From an uncultured Bacteroidales bacterium (GTDB taxonomy: Bacteria > Bacteroidota > Bacteroidia > Bacteroidales > F082): a DNA stretch of 46,888 nucleotides. Positions 30,028 through 40,600 of this stretch are shown here, piece by piece. The notes beneath the pieces were generated by a model, which saw only the letters and a list, made by a program, of their open reading frames with translations, did no database searches and was not told the origin of the DNA. Where the stretch lies: positions 1 to 46,888 of the forward strand of contig CAMYYB010000015.1 of the NCBI GenBank assembly GCA_947303335.1, in the 5' to 3' direction. Each line of letters opens with the position of its first letter. Position 1 is the first letter of the stretch. Made by a program: the position numbers and the translations under genes.

Positions 30028-30081
30028 GCTACAGTTGCTACAGTTAAAATCACACCGAGAGCCGGTTGGTCATTTGGTCAT
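30028..30081. repeat. 54-bp direct repeat, right copy
   Basis: Partner of 29271-29324, 757 bp away, followed by degenerate GGTCATT/AGTCATT repeats to about 30097. Confidence 0.9.
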
Positions 30082-30107
30082 TTAGTCATTCGGTCAAAAG
30101 CATAAAC

Positions 30108-30161
30108 TAAGAGTTTGTTTAAGGGTCTATTCTTTTTTATCCATTTTTAAACAGCTTCTTA
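30108..30161. repeat. Inverted-repeat remnant and dispersed 32-bp repeat, copy 2
   Basis: TAAGAGTTTGTTTAA (30108-30122) and TTAAACAGCTTCTTA (30147-30161) are imperfect inverted repeats (12 of 15). The right 32 bases match 119-150. It may be an insertion-sequence scar or small mobile element with no gene. Confidence 0.5.
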
Positions 30162-30213
30162 TAGTAGGGCTGATATGCCTGCCAAGTGGTGTTTTGTTGC
30201 CGTCAAACCAATT

Positions 30214-30268
30214 ATTACGTAAAACCCGTTACGTATTTTGCGTAATATTGAATAATTGTCTATCTTTG
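30214..30268 (+). promoter_or_regulatory. Promoter with overlapping operator-like inverted repeat
   Basis: TTTG at 30237-30240, a 20-nt spacer, then TATCTTTG at 30261-30268: a near-ideal Bacteroidota promoter 22 nt before the ATG. ATTACGTAAAAC (from 30214) and TTTTGCGTAAT (30236-30246) form an imperfect inverted repeat covering the -33 box, a likely repressor site. Confidence 0.7.
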
Positions 30269-30290
30269 CGCCATGAAATATTAAGTCAAT

Positions 30291-31412
30291 ATGATAAAAA
30301 ACCCTTTTATTACTACTGGTTATGAGGGAGCAGAGTATTTCTGTGACCGAGTTGAAGAGACCAAGAAGTTGACTGGTTTGTTGACCAATGGCAACAACGT
30401 GGTGCTGATCTCACCTCGACGTATTGGGAAGACGGGCCTGTTGCACCATACCTTTCAACAAGAAGAAATCGCCACTGAATATCAAACTTTTGTCATCGAT
30501 ATCTATTCGACGAAGAAACTGGATGATTTGGTTGCCGAAATGGGAAAAGAGATACTGAACACCCTCCAGTCGAAAAGCAAGAAAGCTTTCGAGAAGTTTG
30601 TCAGGATGGTAAGTTCGTTGCGGCCTGGCGTGAGTTTCGACCCGTCGGGAAATCCAACATGGAACGTGGAAGTGGGTACTATCCAAAATTCTACGGCAAC
30701 GCTGGACCAAATCTTTGAATACATCGGGCAGTCTGAACGTCCTTGCCTCATTGCCATTGACGAGTTCCAACAAATTTGCTATTATCCAGAGAAGAATGTA
30801 GAGGCCATATTGCGTACTTATATCCAACGATGCAACAACGCTGTTTTTGTGTTTTCGGGCTCTGAGCGACATCTGCTATCCGAGATGTTCTTTTCTCCCG
30901 CCCGCCCGTTTTATGCGTCTACATCCACTTTCAATTTGGGCTGTATTGACCTCCCCAAATATGATGAATTCGCCAAGTGTCATTTCGAAAAGGCAGGGAA
31001 ATCGATGGAAGCAGGTGTTGTGGAGATAATTTACAATCGGTTTGAGGGAATTACATGGTACATTCAGAAAGTGTTGAATTGTTTGTTCGCTAATGTTGCC
31101 GTAGGGGAAACATGTACAAAGGATATGGTTGATGCCGCTGTGGATATAATCGTCAAAGACAACGGAACGATTTATGCTGATTTGCTGTATCAGCTGACAG
31201 CAAAACAAAAAGAACTTCTGCTCGCTATTAATAAAGAAGGGAAGGCAAAAGCTATCACCGGGTCGAAGTTTATTAAGACCTATCATCTATCGGCAGCCAG
31301 TTCGGTTCAAACAACTATTAAATCGTTGATGGATAAGCAATTGGTTACGAGTCATCTTGGAGTCTATGAGGTTTATGACAAGTTTTTCAGCATTTGGCTG
31401 TCAAGACTATGA
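30291..31412 (+). CDS. AAA ATPase (ATPase_2 type)
   Basis: A 373-residue ATP-binding protein: start NPFITTGYEGAEYFCDR, Walker A ISPRRIGKTGLLHHTF (about residues 40-55), Walker B CLIAIDEFQQI, sensor-like VFSGSERHLLSEMF, and a C-terminal winged-helix region (TGSKFIKTYHLSAASSVQTT). It resembles the DUF234 ATPase group but lacks the nuclease-like tail and is shorter. Its strong promoter has an operator-like inverted repeat. Role unknown; it may bind DNA through the winged helix. Confidence 0.82.
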   Translation: MIKNPFITTGYEGAEYFCDRVEETKKLTGLLTNGNNVVLISPRRIGKTGLLHHTFQQEEIATEYQTFVIDIYSTKKLDDLVAEMGKEILNTLQSKSKKAFEKFVRMVSSLRPGVSFDPSGNPTWNVEVGTIQNSTATLDQIFEYIGQSERPCLIAIDEFQQICYYPEKNVEAILRTYIQRCNNAVFVFSGSERHLLSEMFFSPARPFYASTSTFNLGCIDLPKYDEFAKCHFEKAGKSMEAGVVEIIYNRFEGITWYIQKVLNCLFANVAVGETCTKDMVDAAVDIIVKDNGTIYADLLYQLTAKQKELLLAINKEGKAKAITGSKFIKTYHLSAASSVQTTIKSLMDKQLVTSHLGVYEVYDKFFSIWLSRL

Positions 31413-31477
31413 AACCGATTGCAATGATTAGCACGATATTTGATAATTCCACGTTATTGTTAATAAACTCTTGAACC

Positions 31478-34400
31478 ATGAAATACACCACCATCATCAT
31501 CATGACCTTCGCCCTTGTGGTTCTTGGTCTGCTGGCTTTTGCGACACCGGACAAGAGCACCAATCATCCCGATAATCCTCAAACCCCTAAAAACAATTAT
31601 GAGACTATGTGGAAAAAAGTAAAGGAAAATCTCCAAAAAGACCTGCCGGAATCGGCTGAAAACGAATTGGATGCCATTGAAAAACAGGCGCTCAAGGACA
31701 AAAACAACATTCAGCTGTTGAAGACTTACCTTTATCGACAGCAAATCTTCCTACGTACCGTCGAGGAAGACCCCGACCAGCACTTTATCCAATATTTGGA
31801 GTCGAAAGAAGGACAATTGGACGAGGTGTGCAACGCCCTGCTGCATGAGGAAATCGCCAAAGCCTATGCCGATTATCTTGAAGAAGACGAATGGCGCATC
31901 AACGAAAACCTGGCCATTGAAGGCGGCGACCTCTCGAAAATAGAGATGAAATATTGGGATAAGGCGAGCTTTGAATCCCGTATCAACCAGCATTATGCGG
32001 AGGCTCTGAAGCCCGTAGAGGCTTTGAAAAAGGCTAAGACTGAGGATTATATGGTGCTGTATGAGAATACAGATAACAATGTGCAGTATATCGAATATGA
32101 GGCTTCGCTCTTTGAGTTTATGTTCCATCGTGTCGCAAAATATTATCAGGAACAATCTGATGCCGACGATGTGGAAGGCGAGACCGACACTTGGTGGCTG
32201 CCTGCCAAGGACTTCGTGAAAGTTAACTTGGGCAATGCCGACAATCCGCTTATCAAATGCCTGAAGATTTATCAAGACCTGATTGCCTACAATTTCAAAG
32301 AAAGCAATGAGGATGTGCTGATTTACAACGACATTAAGCGTTTGGAGTTTGTCAACAACACCCTTGGCATCCTTCTCCATTACCCACAATACCAAGCCGC
32401 GATGGAGGACTTGAAGGCGCAGCACAAGGACAATCAGCTGTCTGCCGAAATCACCGCCCTCATTGCGAGGAACTTGATACACCAGTTAGAAAATAATGAC
32501 GAAGACAGCACTTATTTCGACAATTACAAGAAAGCCAAAGCGATGTGCGAGGAAACCATTGCGAAGTTCCCTAAATCGCAAGGTGCAAAAAACTGCCAAA
32601 GCCTCATCAAACGTATTAAGGAGCCGAATATCGACCTCACTCTCAATTCGGTACAATTGCCTAACGAAGCCATCCCTGCTGTATTGGCATTCAGAAATGT
32701 GACTGCACCTTATTATAAGATTGTAAAGGTCAGCGAGAAAGACCTTGAAAACCTGAAGGAGATGCTCAAGGAAGATTTGTTGAAGGAACTGGATAAGAAA
32801 TCCATAGTGTTTGATCAGGAACTTACGCTTCCTGCTGAAACCGACTACCTTGGACACAAGACCTTGATTGCTCTGCCTGCCTTGGAACGCGGCTTTTATT
32901 TCCTCATAGGCAACATCAGCAAAGACAACAAAAACGAGGATAAGATGCTGGTGCTCAACTTCCAAGTCTCCAGCCTGAGTTTCATCGCCGATCAAAAGGA
33001 CGATAAGATGACTGTGGTCACCGTAGACCGCAAAACAGGGAATCCTATGGAGGGGGTTAATGTGGAACTCTATCGTCGAGAGTGGGACTACAAGACACGC
33101 GAATACAAGACCATCATCATCGAAACGCAAAAGAGCGACCGCAACGGTATGGTGAAACTGAACAAAAAGACTGACCACTCCTTCAGCATCAACCTGCGCA
33201 AGGGGGAGGATAATCTGCTTTCGCACAATTCTTTCCGCCTCGCTGCACCCTATCGGAACACTAACGAATACTACACAACCTCTTTGTTTACCGACCGCGC
33301 TATCTATCGTCCTGGACAGACCGTCTATTTCCAAGGTATCGTGGTGCGCAAGCAGGGCGATGACAAAACCTTGGTGCATGGATACCACGAGAACGTATCT
33401 TTTAGAGATGCCAACTGGCAGGAAATCGGTTCGGCTCAGTTCACGACAGATGAATACGGCACCTTTAGCGGCTCTTTCGTCATCCCTACCGACCGACTGA
33501 ATGGCCTATTCCACCTCAATGCCAACAAAGGAAGCGTCTCTATCCGTGTGGAGGAATACAAACGCCCAACCTTTGAGGTCAACTTTGAGCAACCGAAAGA
33601 GCAGTATAAACTCAACCAAGAAGTTACGGTACGCGGCGACGTGAAAGCTTACGCTGGTTTCGGCTTGGACGATGTGGAATACAGCTATCGCGTGGTGCGC
33701 AAGACCGCGTTTCTCTGGCGTCTCTTCTCGCCTGTCGAGGACGAGCAAATCACTTATGGTAAGGCTCGTACTGATGCCGAGGGCAAGTTTGCTATCACCT
33801 TCTGCCTGAAACCCTCATTGAGCGTTACCGCCGAGAAGCAGCCCTTGTTCACTTACGAAATCAAGGTGACTGCCACAAGCAAGCAAGGCGAGACCCACAG
33901 CGACACCTACAGCATTCGTGCGGGCTACAACGAAATCGCCATCAACACCAATATGCCTTCAAAGATAGAGAAGTCGGACATCGGCAAGTACCAAATCAGT
34001 GTAAGCAACCTCAGTTGGCAACCCGCCAAGAGCCGCATCTTGCGCAAGATTTATCGTTACGATAATAATGCCAAGATCAACTACTTTGAGGCAATGGGAC
34101 AAAGTGAAACATTAGATAGACAAGTGTTGAGTGATGAGGAATTGGCTCGCATGTTCCCCGAGTTTTACTTCTATGACAAGCAAAACAAAACATTGGTGGA
34201 CGAGGCCACAATTAATGTGGACGACAAGGCGAAGTTCTACGAGGGCAAGGCTTTGGAACCTGGTAAATATGTGGTGGAATTGGCCAGTTTGGATGACCCT
34301 CTGGCAAAGATTTCACAGCAGTTTACCGTGTTTGAAAACGGCTCCGAGAAGCTGCCTTTCACTACGATGTATTGGGAGCAAATCGACAAGGCGAGTGCTC

Positions 34401-37400
34401 AACCTGATGACGAAGTCCGTTTCGACCTCGGTAGTTCGGCCAAAGGCGTGAAGATGTGGGTGCAGCTGATGCACGGCGATGAAATTCGTTTGGAGAAATG
34501 GATTACCTTGGACAACGAGGTGCAGACCTTGAAATATAAGGTGACCGAGCAGGACCGTGGTGGTCTCGCCTTGAAGACGGCTTTTGTGAAAGAGAACGCG
34601 CTCCACACCAATCATAAGACAGTCTCGGTGCCTTTCGACAACTACGACCTGAACGTGAAACTCGCTACCGTGCGTGACAAACTCAATCCGGGTGCCGAAG
34701 AGACTTGGGAGGTGACCGTCAGCGACTACAAGGACAAGCCTTTGGAGGCGGGTATGTTGGCAGGTATGTATGATGCCTCATTGGATGTATTTGCCAGCCA
34801 TCACTGGTGGATTAGCATGAGTCCTTCGGGCGTTTTCAGCAATGGTTTCATCAAAGACAGACTTGGCTTTACCTCCTCAGCCACTCATCGCGATTATTTC
34901 TACTTTGTTGAACTCTTCAATTTCAGCCTGCCTTCCGATGCTCCGTTCTTTGATTTCGGGTATGGATTCGGTGTGCGCCGTAATAGGAAAGGAGGCAGGG
35001 TCTTGTATGATTCGGAGGTTGTGGAAGAAGAATATGCCGCCCCGATGGAGGTGGGTGCTGTGTTGCAAAAGAATGCCGTCGCTGACGGTGTTGATGTTGA
35101 ATCTTCTGGGACAGAGGAAATGGTTGAAATCGCAGATCTGGGAGTCGCTTATGTAACTTCAGAAGAAGTCGCTCCTATTGAAAAAGAAGCCGAGCCCACC
35201 CTCCGCGAGAACTTCAACGAAACGGCCTTCTTCTTCCCGCAAATGCGCACTAATACTGACGGTAGCGCCACCTTCAGCTTCACCATGCCTGATGCCCTCA
35301 CCCGCTGGCGCTTGATGCTGCTGGCTTACACCAAAGACCGCAAGACAGGCACGAACGAATACACTTTCACTTCGTCGAAGCCTGTGATGATTATGGCGGA
35401 TATGCCGCGTTATATGTACGACAACGACGAGCTGTGGTTTGTGGCTAATGTCATCAACACGGGCGATGAAGCCGTCACCCCGAAGGCTAAACTCGAAATC
35501 TTCGATGCCGCCACGATGCAGCCTGTCAACATTCTGGCTTCCGATGCCTTGGTGCCGATGGAGCAAATCCTGCCGGGGCGCAGCAAGGAAGTGCGCTGGA
35601 AGGTGAAAGCCCAATATGGTTTGGAACTGTTGGCCTTCCGCTTTACGGCTTATGCAGGTGAGTTCAGCGATGCTGAGCAACACCTCCTGCCCGTGCTGAG
35701 CAGCGAAATCTTCATGACCCAGACCTTGCCCATCACCGTTAAAGCTGAGACCGAAAAGACCTTCGACTTCGAGGCTATCGCCAACCCTGACAGCCACGAA
35801 AGAGACTACAGCCTGACACTTAACTTCAGCACCAACCCTGTGTGGTACGCGGTACAGGCCTTGCCTTACCTGGCCAATATCAGCACCGACCGTGCAGAGA
35901 CAGCTTTCTATGTGTTCTACGCCAATACGCTTTCATCTTACATTGCTGACAACATTCCCAATCTGTTGGCCTACATCAAGAAATGGCAGATTGAGACCCC
36001 TGACGCCTTGCTCTCACAATTAGAGAAGGACCAAGACCTGAAAGCTATCATGCTTCAAGAGACCCCTTGGGTGCTTGAAGCCAAGAGCGAGACCGAGCAA
36101 CGCAGTCGCATCGCCACATTGTTTGAGGTGAACAACTTGCGTGGACAGCAGACCCGCGCCCTGCAACTGATGCAGCAGAAGCAGAAGTACAACGGTGGCT
36201 GGCCCTGGATGGACGGTATGCCCGAAAGTGCTTACATCACTACCTATATTCTGACCGGCTTCGGTAAGCTGCAAAAGATGGGTGCCTGGAGCTCATTGAG
36301 CAAAGTCGACCAAAACACGGCGCAAAACATCTGCGACAAGGCGGTGCGTTACCTCGAATACGATGTGGCTGAAACCTACCGCTATATGAAAGCCCATAGC
36401 AAAGGCAAGGACTGGCCCATCGGTTCCAGCACCTTGTCTGAACTCTATGCCTTGAGTTTTTTCAAGGAGCAGAACTCCGATAAGGACTTCGCCAAAGCCA
36501 AGGACTATTACCTCAAGAGTTTGGATAAGGAGTGGACCTCGTTCAACTTCAACTACCGTTCAAAAGCAGCGGTTTTGCTTTACCGCACGGGTAATGAGAA
36601 GACGGCTCAGCTGATGATTCAGAGTTTTAAGGAATGTGCCCAGAAGAACGAGCAGATTGGGATGTACTGGCCAAAGAAGTACTTCAGCTTCGAGTCGCAT
36701 ATTGCCACCCATGCCAACATTATGGCTGCTTTTGCTGAAATCGACCAAGACCAGGAGATGATAGACCAGTTGCGTGTGTGGCTGCTCACCCAAAAGCAGA
36801 CCAACAGCTGGGAAAATTCCGCTTCCACTGCTGATGCCATCTATGCCCTCCTGATGCGAGGCAGCGACTGGTTTGCGGAGGGCAAAGAAGTCACCCTGCA
36901 ATTCGGCAACACGCCTATTAATATAGAAGGTGGTGTAGCTGGTACGGGCTTCATCCAACGCCGCTGGAATGCCAACGAGGTGACCCAAGAGATGCGCCAG
37001 CTTACTGTGAACAACCCGACCAATCATCTCGTGTGGGGTGGCCTGTTCCGTCAGTATTTCGTCCCGATTGACGAGGTCAAGAAAGACGAGGCGGGCTTCA
37101 CCATCAAACGGGAGCTGTTTGTGGAAAAAGTAACTGATGATGGGAAGGTATTGGTGCCTGTTGGGTCGGCCCTTCGACAGGCTCAGGAGCCTTCTGCTTC
37201 TGGTGGGGCTAAGGTTGCTGAGCTTGTCGAAGCACCGATTAAAGTTGGTGATAAAGTGACTGTGAAGATTACCTTTACCAATGAGCAGGACATGAGCTAT
37301 GTCTTCGTCAAAGACCTTCGTGCCGCAGGCTTCGAGCCCATTGAGCAAATCTCGCACTACGAGTACAACGACCGCATGAGCTACTATCAGACGAACACCG

Positions 37401-37576
37401 ACACCGATATGCAGTTCTTCATCGAGCACCTGCCCAAAGGCACGCACCAGGTGGAGTACAGTATGTTTGTCACCAAGGAAGGCTACCTGAACAACGGCTA
37501 TGCTCTAATTCAATGCCAATATGCCCCTGAGTTTAGTGCCTATTCCAATGGGATGAAAGTGAAAATTGGAGATTAA
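31478..37576 (+). CDS. Alpha-2-macroglobulin family protein (paralog 1)
   Basis: A 2032-residue exported protein. A signal segment (residues 1-22) is followed by a helical N-terminal region, an MG2 domain (TDRAIYRPGQTVYFQG near residue 606), further MG domains, a bait-like region with acidic repeats near 1190-1240, the A2M domain (FNETAFFFPQ...MPDALTRWRLML near 1250) and the alpha-toroid that normally carries a thioester. Here the CxEQ position reads RAET (1472-1475), so no thioester can form. Such proteins are periplasmic protease traps. Residues about 1896-1920 come from a REP-like palindrome. The next gene is a paralog. Confidence 0.9.
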   Translation: MKYTTIIIMTFALVVLGLLAFATPDKSTNHPDNPQTPKNNYETMWKKVKENLQKDLPESAENELDAIEKQALKDKNNIQLLKTYLYRQQIFLRTVEEDPDQHFIQYLESKEGQLDEVCNALLHEEIAKAYADYLEEDEWRINENLAIEGGDLSKIEMKYWDKASFESRINQHYAEALKPVEALKKAKTEDYMVLYENTDNNVQYIEYEASLFEFMFHRVAKYYQEQSDADDVEGETDTWWLPAKDFVKVNLGNADNPLIKCLKIYQDLIAYNFKESNEDVLIYNDIKRLEFVNNTLGILLHYPQYQAAMEDLKAQHKDNQLSAEITALIARNLIHQLENNDEDSTYFDNYKKAKAMCEETIAKFPKSQGAKNCQSLIKRIKEPNIDLTLNSVQLPNEAIPAVLAFRNVTAPYYKIVKVSEKDLENLKEMLKEDLLKELDKKSIVFDQELTLPAETDYLGHKTLIALPALERGFYFLIGNISKDNKNEDKMLVLNFQVSSLSFIADQKDDKMTVVTVDRKTGNPMEGVNVELYRREWDYKTREYKTIIIETQKSDRNGMVKLNKKTDHSFSINLRKGEDNLLSHNSFRLAAPYRNTNEYYTTSLFTDRAIYRPGQTVYFQGIVVRKQGDDKTLVHGYHENVSFRDANWQEIGSAQFTTDEYGTFSGSFVIPTDRLNGLFHLNANKGSVSIRVEEYKRPTFEVNFEQPKEQYKLNQEVTVRGDVKAYAGFGLDDVEYSYRVVRKTAFLWRLFSPVEDEQITYGKARTDAEGKFAITFCLKPSLSVTAEKQPLFTYEIKVTATSKQGETHSDTYSIRAGYNEIAINTNMPSKIEKSDIGKYQISVSNLSWQPAKSRILRKIYRYDNNAKINYFEAMGQSETLDRQVLSDEELARMFPEFYFYDKQNKTLVDEATINVDDKAKFYEGKALEPGKYVVELASLDDPLAKISQQFTVFENGSEKLPFTTMYWEQIDKASAQPDDEVRFDLGSSAKGVKMWVQLMHGDEIRLEKWITLDNEVQTLKYKVTEQDRGGLALKTAFVKENALHTNHKTVSVPFDNYDLNVKLATVRDKLNPGAEETWEVTVSDYKDKPLEAGMLAGMYDASLDVFASHHWWISMSPSGVFSNGFIKDRLGFTSSATHRDYFYFVELFNFSLPSDAPFFDFGYGFGVRRNRKGGRVLYDSEVVEEEYAAPMEVGAVLQKNAVADGVDVESSGTEEMVEIADLGVAYVTSEEVAPIEKEAEPTLRENFNETAFFFPQMRTNTDGSATFSFTMPDALTRWRLMLLAYTKDRKTGTNEYTFTSSKPVMIMADMPRYMYDNDELWFVANVINTGDEAVTPKAKLEIFDAATMQPVNILASDALVPMEQILPGRSKEVRWKVKAQYGLELLAFRFTAYAGEFSDAEQHLLPVLSSEIFMTQTLPITVKAETEKTFDFEAIANPDSHERDYSLTLNFSTNPVWYAVQALPYLANISTDRAETAFYVFYANTLSSYIADNIPNLLAYIKKWQIETPDALLSQLEKDQDLKAIMLQETPWVLEAKSETEQRSRIATLFEVNNLRGQQTRALQLMQQKQKYNGGWPWMDGMPESAYITTYILTGFGKLQKMGAWSSLSKVDQNTAQNICDKAVRYLEYDVAETYRYMKAHSKGKDWPIGSSTLSELYALSFFKEQNSDKDFAKAKDYYLKSLDKEWTSFNFNYRSKAAVLLYRTGNEKTAQLMIQSFKECAQKNEQIGMYWPKKYFSFESHIATHANIMAAFAEIDQDQEMIDQLRVWLLTQKQTNSWENSASTADAIYALLMRGSDWFAEGKEVTLQFGNTPINIEGGVAGTGFIQRRWNANEVTQEMRQLTVNNPTNHLVWGGLFRQYFVPIDEVKKDEAGFTIKRELFVEKVTDDGKVLVPVGSALRQAQEPSASGGAKVAELVEAPIKVGDKVTVKITFTNEQDMSYVFVKDLRAAGFEPIEQISHYEYNDRMSYYQTNTDTDMQFFIEHLPKGTHQVEYSMFVTKEGYLNNGYALIQCQYAPEFSAYSNGMKVKIGD
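37163..37236. repeat. REP-like palindrome inside paralog 1
   Basis: CTTCGACAGGCTCAG and, about 32 nt on, CTGAGCTTGTCGAAG can pair over 15 bp with one mismatch. It encodes LRQAQEPSASGG through VAELVEA in frame. Confidence 0.85.
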
Positions 37577-37609
37577 ATTGGAAAATATTCAATTAAAACA
37601 ATATTATTA

Positions 37610-37639
37610 TTTGTTGAATTGATTATTGTTCTATATTTG
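37610..37639 (+). promoter_or_regulatory. Promoter of the second alpha-2-macroglobulin
   Basis: TTTG at 37610-37613, an 18-nt spacer, then TATATTTG at 37632-37639, 28 nt before the ATG at 37668. The second paralog can be expressed apart from the first. Confidence 0.6.
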
Positions 37640-37667
37640 TGCCGTGAAATTTAAAACCTTTACGGTC

Positions 37668-40600
37668 ATGAGAAAGTTTTTTGCCTTTGCCTTGTTTGCT
37701 TTGCTGCTGACGTGCAGCCTCTCTGGTCATGCCCAGTATTATGAGACCCAATGGGAACGGTTCAACACTTATATCCTCGACAGGCAGCCCATGTCGGCAT
37801 CGAAGTTGCTCGACACTATAGAGAGTCACGCTTTGGAGGCGAATGACCAGATGCAACTGCTGAACGCCATCCTGAATCGGGAGAAAATCTTGATGTTGAC
37901 GGAGGACAACGACCCTCAGGAAGTCTTTATCCACTATGCAGAGGCGAAATGGGAGGTGCTCGATACGATTCAGGCGGCTATCCTTCATGTGGAGATAGGG
38001 CGTTGCTATGCCGACCTTTTAAGCTCCTACAAAAGCAAGATCCCAAACAATACGGACTTGGATGACGACCTCAGCCAGACAGAGATGCGCTATTGGGGGC
38101 GTGAGAACTATAAAGAGGCTATTAAGACGCATCTTGATGCGGCACTTCAGACCATGGGGACCCTGAAACAGATTCGCACACGCGACCATTTCATATTATT
38201 TGAGGATGAAATTAAACCCGATGCACAGTATCTGGAGTATGAGCCTACGCTTTTCGAGTTTGTGTTTCACCGTGCCGCCAATATCTATAGGAATTTGGCC
38301 ATGGATGAGGATGTGCCGGAAGGAGAGAACCTTGATGATTGGTGGTCGCCTGGCGAAACCTTTGTCGGAATTGACTTGGGTGAAAGCGACTCGCCCGTTT
38401 TGCGCTGCTTGAGGATTTTTCAGGACCTCATGGCCTTTAATTTGGAAGTAGACGATGAAACCGCGTTTTTATACAATGATTTCTGTCGTCTTCGCTTTGT
38501 CTACTCAGTTTTTCAGGATGAAAGCATCTATATAGCAGCTTTACAACAGCTTATAGAGCATTATTCTGAGCATCCGCTGACACCTAACATCGCATTGGAG
38601 TTGGCCAACAGTTTGGTAAAACTCGTTTCAGATTCCTTGGATGAAACTTCAGATATTGAATATTATCAGAAAATGGCTCAACTGTGTTATGAGGTTGTGG
38701 CCAAGTTCCCCTCAAGCCCTGCCAGCGAAAAAACTACACATATCCTCGACGATTTGTACGAGAAAGAGTTTGCAGTTACAATGGCTGATGTTCAACTGCC
38801 CGACGAGAACATCCCTGTAGTGCTGAGTTATAGGAATATGAAGCAAGCCTACCTGAAAGTCGTGAAGGTAAGCGAGGAAGAATGGATGCAGCATGATTAC
38901 CAGTATTGGCGTAATGACGGGTTCTTTCAGACTTTACGCAATTTGCCTGTCTACGCTGAGCAAAGGGTGAACCTTGCTGCTGAACCCGATATCATGTGGC
39001 ATCACACGGTGGTGGCCTTGCAGCCTTTGGAGAAAGGGCTTTATTACCTTATCGTTACGCCCGACCGAAACACGTTGGACAAATACCAGACCGATTGTTG
39101 TAAGTTTCAGGTGTCGCGTCTCGGCTTCCTCACCGATGAGAAGAACAATATTTATACCCTCAACCGCAAGACGGGACAGCCAATAGGTCAGGTGACGGTG
39201 GAACGTTGCGAATGGTCCTATAATTCGAAGACAAAAACTCGCGAAAGCAAGTTGTTGTCGAAGTCGAAGTCCGACAAGAACGGCAAGATGAGCGTCAGAC
39301 GCGGTAGTGACAACCTCTTCTTTGTCAACTTGCGAAAGGATGACGATGTGTTGCTCACCAATCGTTACTTGGATTTCAGAACGAATAGCGGTTATGCTAC
39401 AGGTAGTAAGGCCTTGTATAATGCGGCGCTTTTTACCGACAGAAGTATTTATCGTCCTGGACAGACAGTGTATTATCATGGCGTCATCGTCAAGAAAAAA
39501 GGACAAAAGGAATCCTTGTGCAAGAATTACTCCGAGACGGTCTACTTCTATGATGGTAATTGGGGACTTATTGACAGCCAAAAGATAAGAACGGATGAAT
39601 ACGGCTCTTTCAGTGGGTCATTCGTTATCCCCACCGACCGGCTCAATGGGAAATACGAAATAGAAATAGGCTCTAAGTACACTTATTGTATTCCATCGCG
39701 TAGGGTATATTTTAGCGTCGAGGAATACAAACGTCCATCCTTTGAGGTGAAATTTGACAGCCCGAAGGAACAATACAAGGTGAATCAAGAGGTCACGATA
39801 AGAGGTTTAGTAAAAACCTTTGCAGGTTTTGGGTTGGACGATGTGGAGTGTCGTTACCAAGTGACGCGCACAACTACTTTCCCTTGGCGTTGCTATGGAC
39901 AGACCTACCCCTTAGTCAAAATGGAGCAGGTGGCTTTCGGTGAGACTCGTACCGACGGCGAAGGTAAGTTTGCCATTCCCTTCAGCCTAAAGCCTGCTGT
40001 CAAAGTCAAGCCTGAACTGCAACCCGTCTTCATCTACGAAATCAAGGTGACAGTCACCAGCGCCCAAGGTGAGACCCACAGTGAGACCTATGCGATTCGT
40101 GCAGGCTACAACGAAATTGCCCTTAGCAGCAATCTGGGTATCTTGGTGGATAAGGCGGTTGACACGAAGGTGCATATAGAGGCCGTCAACATGAGCGGCA
40201 ATCCGGCAAAGAGTCGTGTCGTGCAAAGGATATACCGCTTTGATGATGCAACCCGCCCGGACTATTTCGAGGCCATGTATTCCGACATCACCCTCGACCA
40301 CCAGATTTATTCCGACGAGGAATTGGCGACCTTGTTCCCCAATTACGATTTCTATCCGAAAGACAACAAGACCTTGGTCAGCGAGACCGAGTTGATGTTG
40401 GACGGCGAGCAAGACCTTGATGTCCTGAAAGACCTTGCTCCCGGTAAGTATCTCATGGAGCTGAAAAGTCTTGACGACACTTTGGCTGAAAGCTCCAATC
40501 GTTTCACCCTTGTCGACAGTCGCTCACCCCAGATGCCTGTCGCTTCAATGTGTTGGCTGTATGCCGACAAGCAGGAGGCTCATCCAGGCGATACCGTCCG

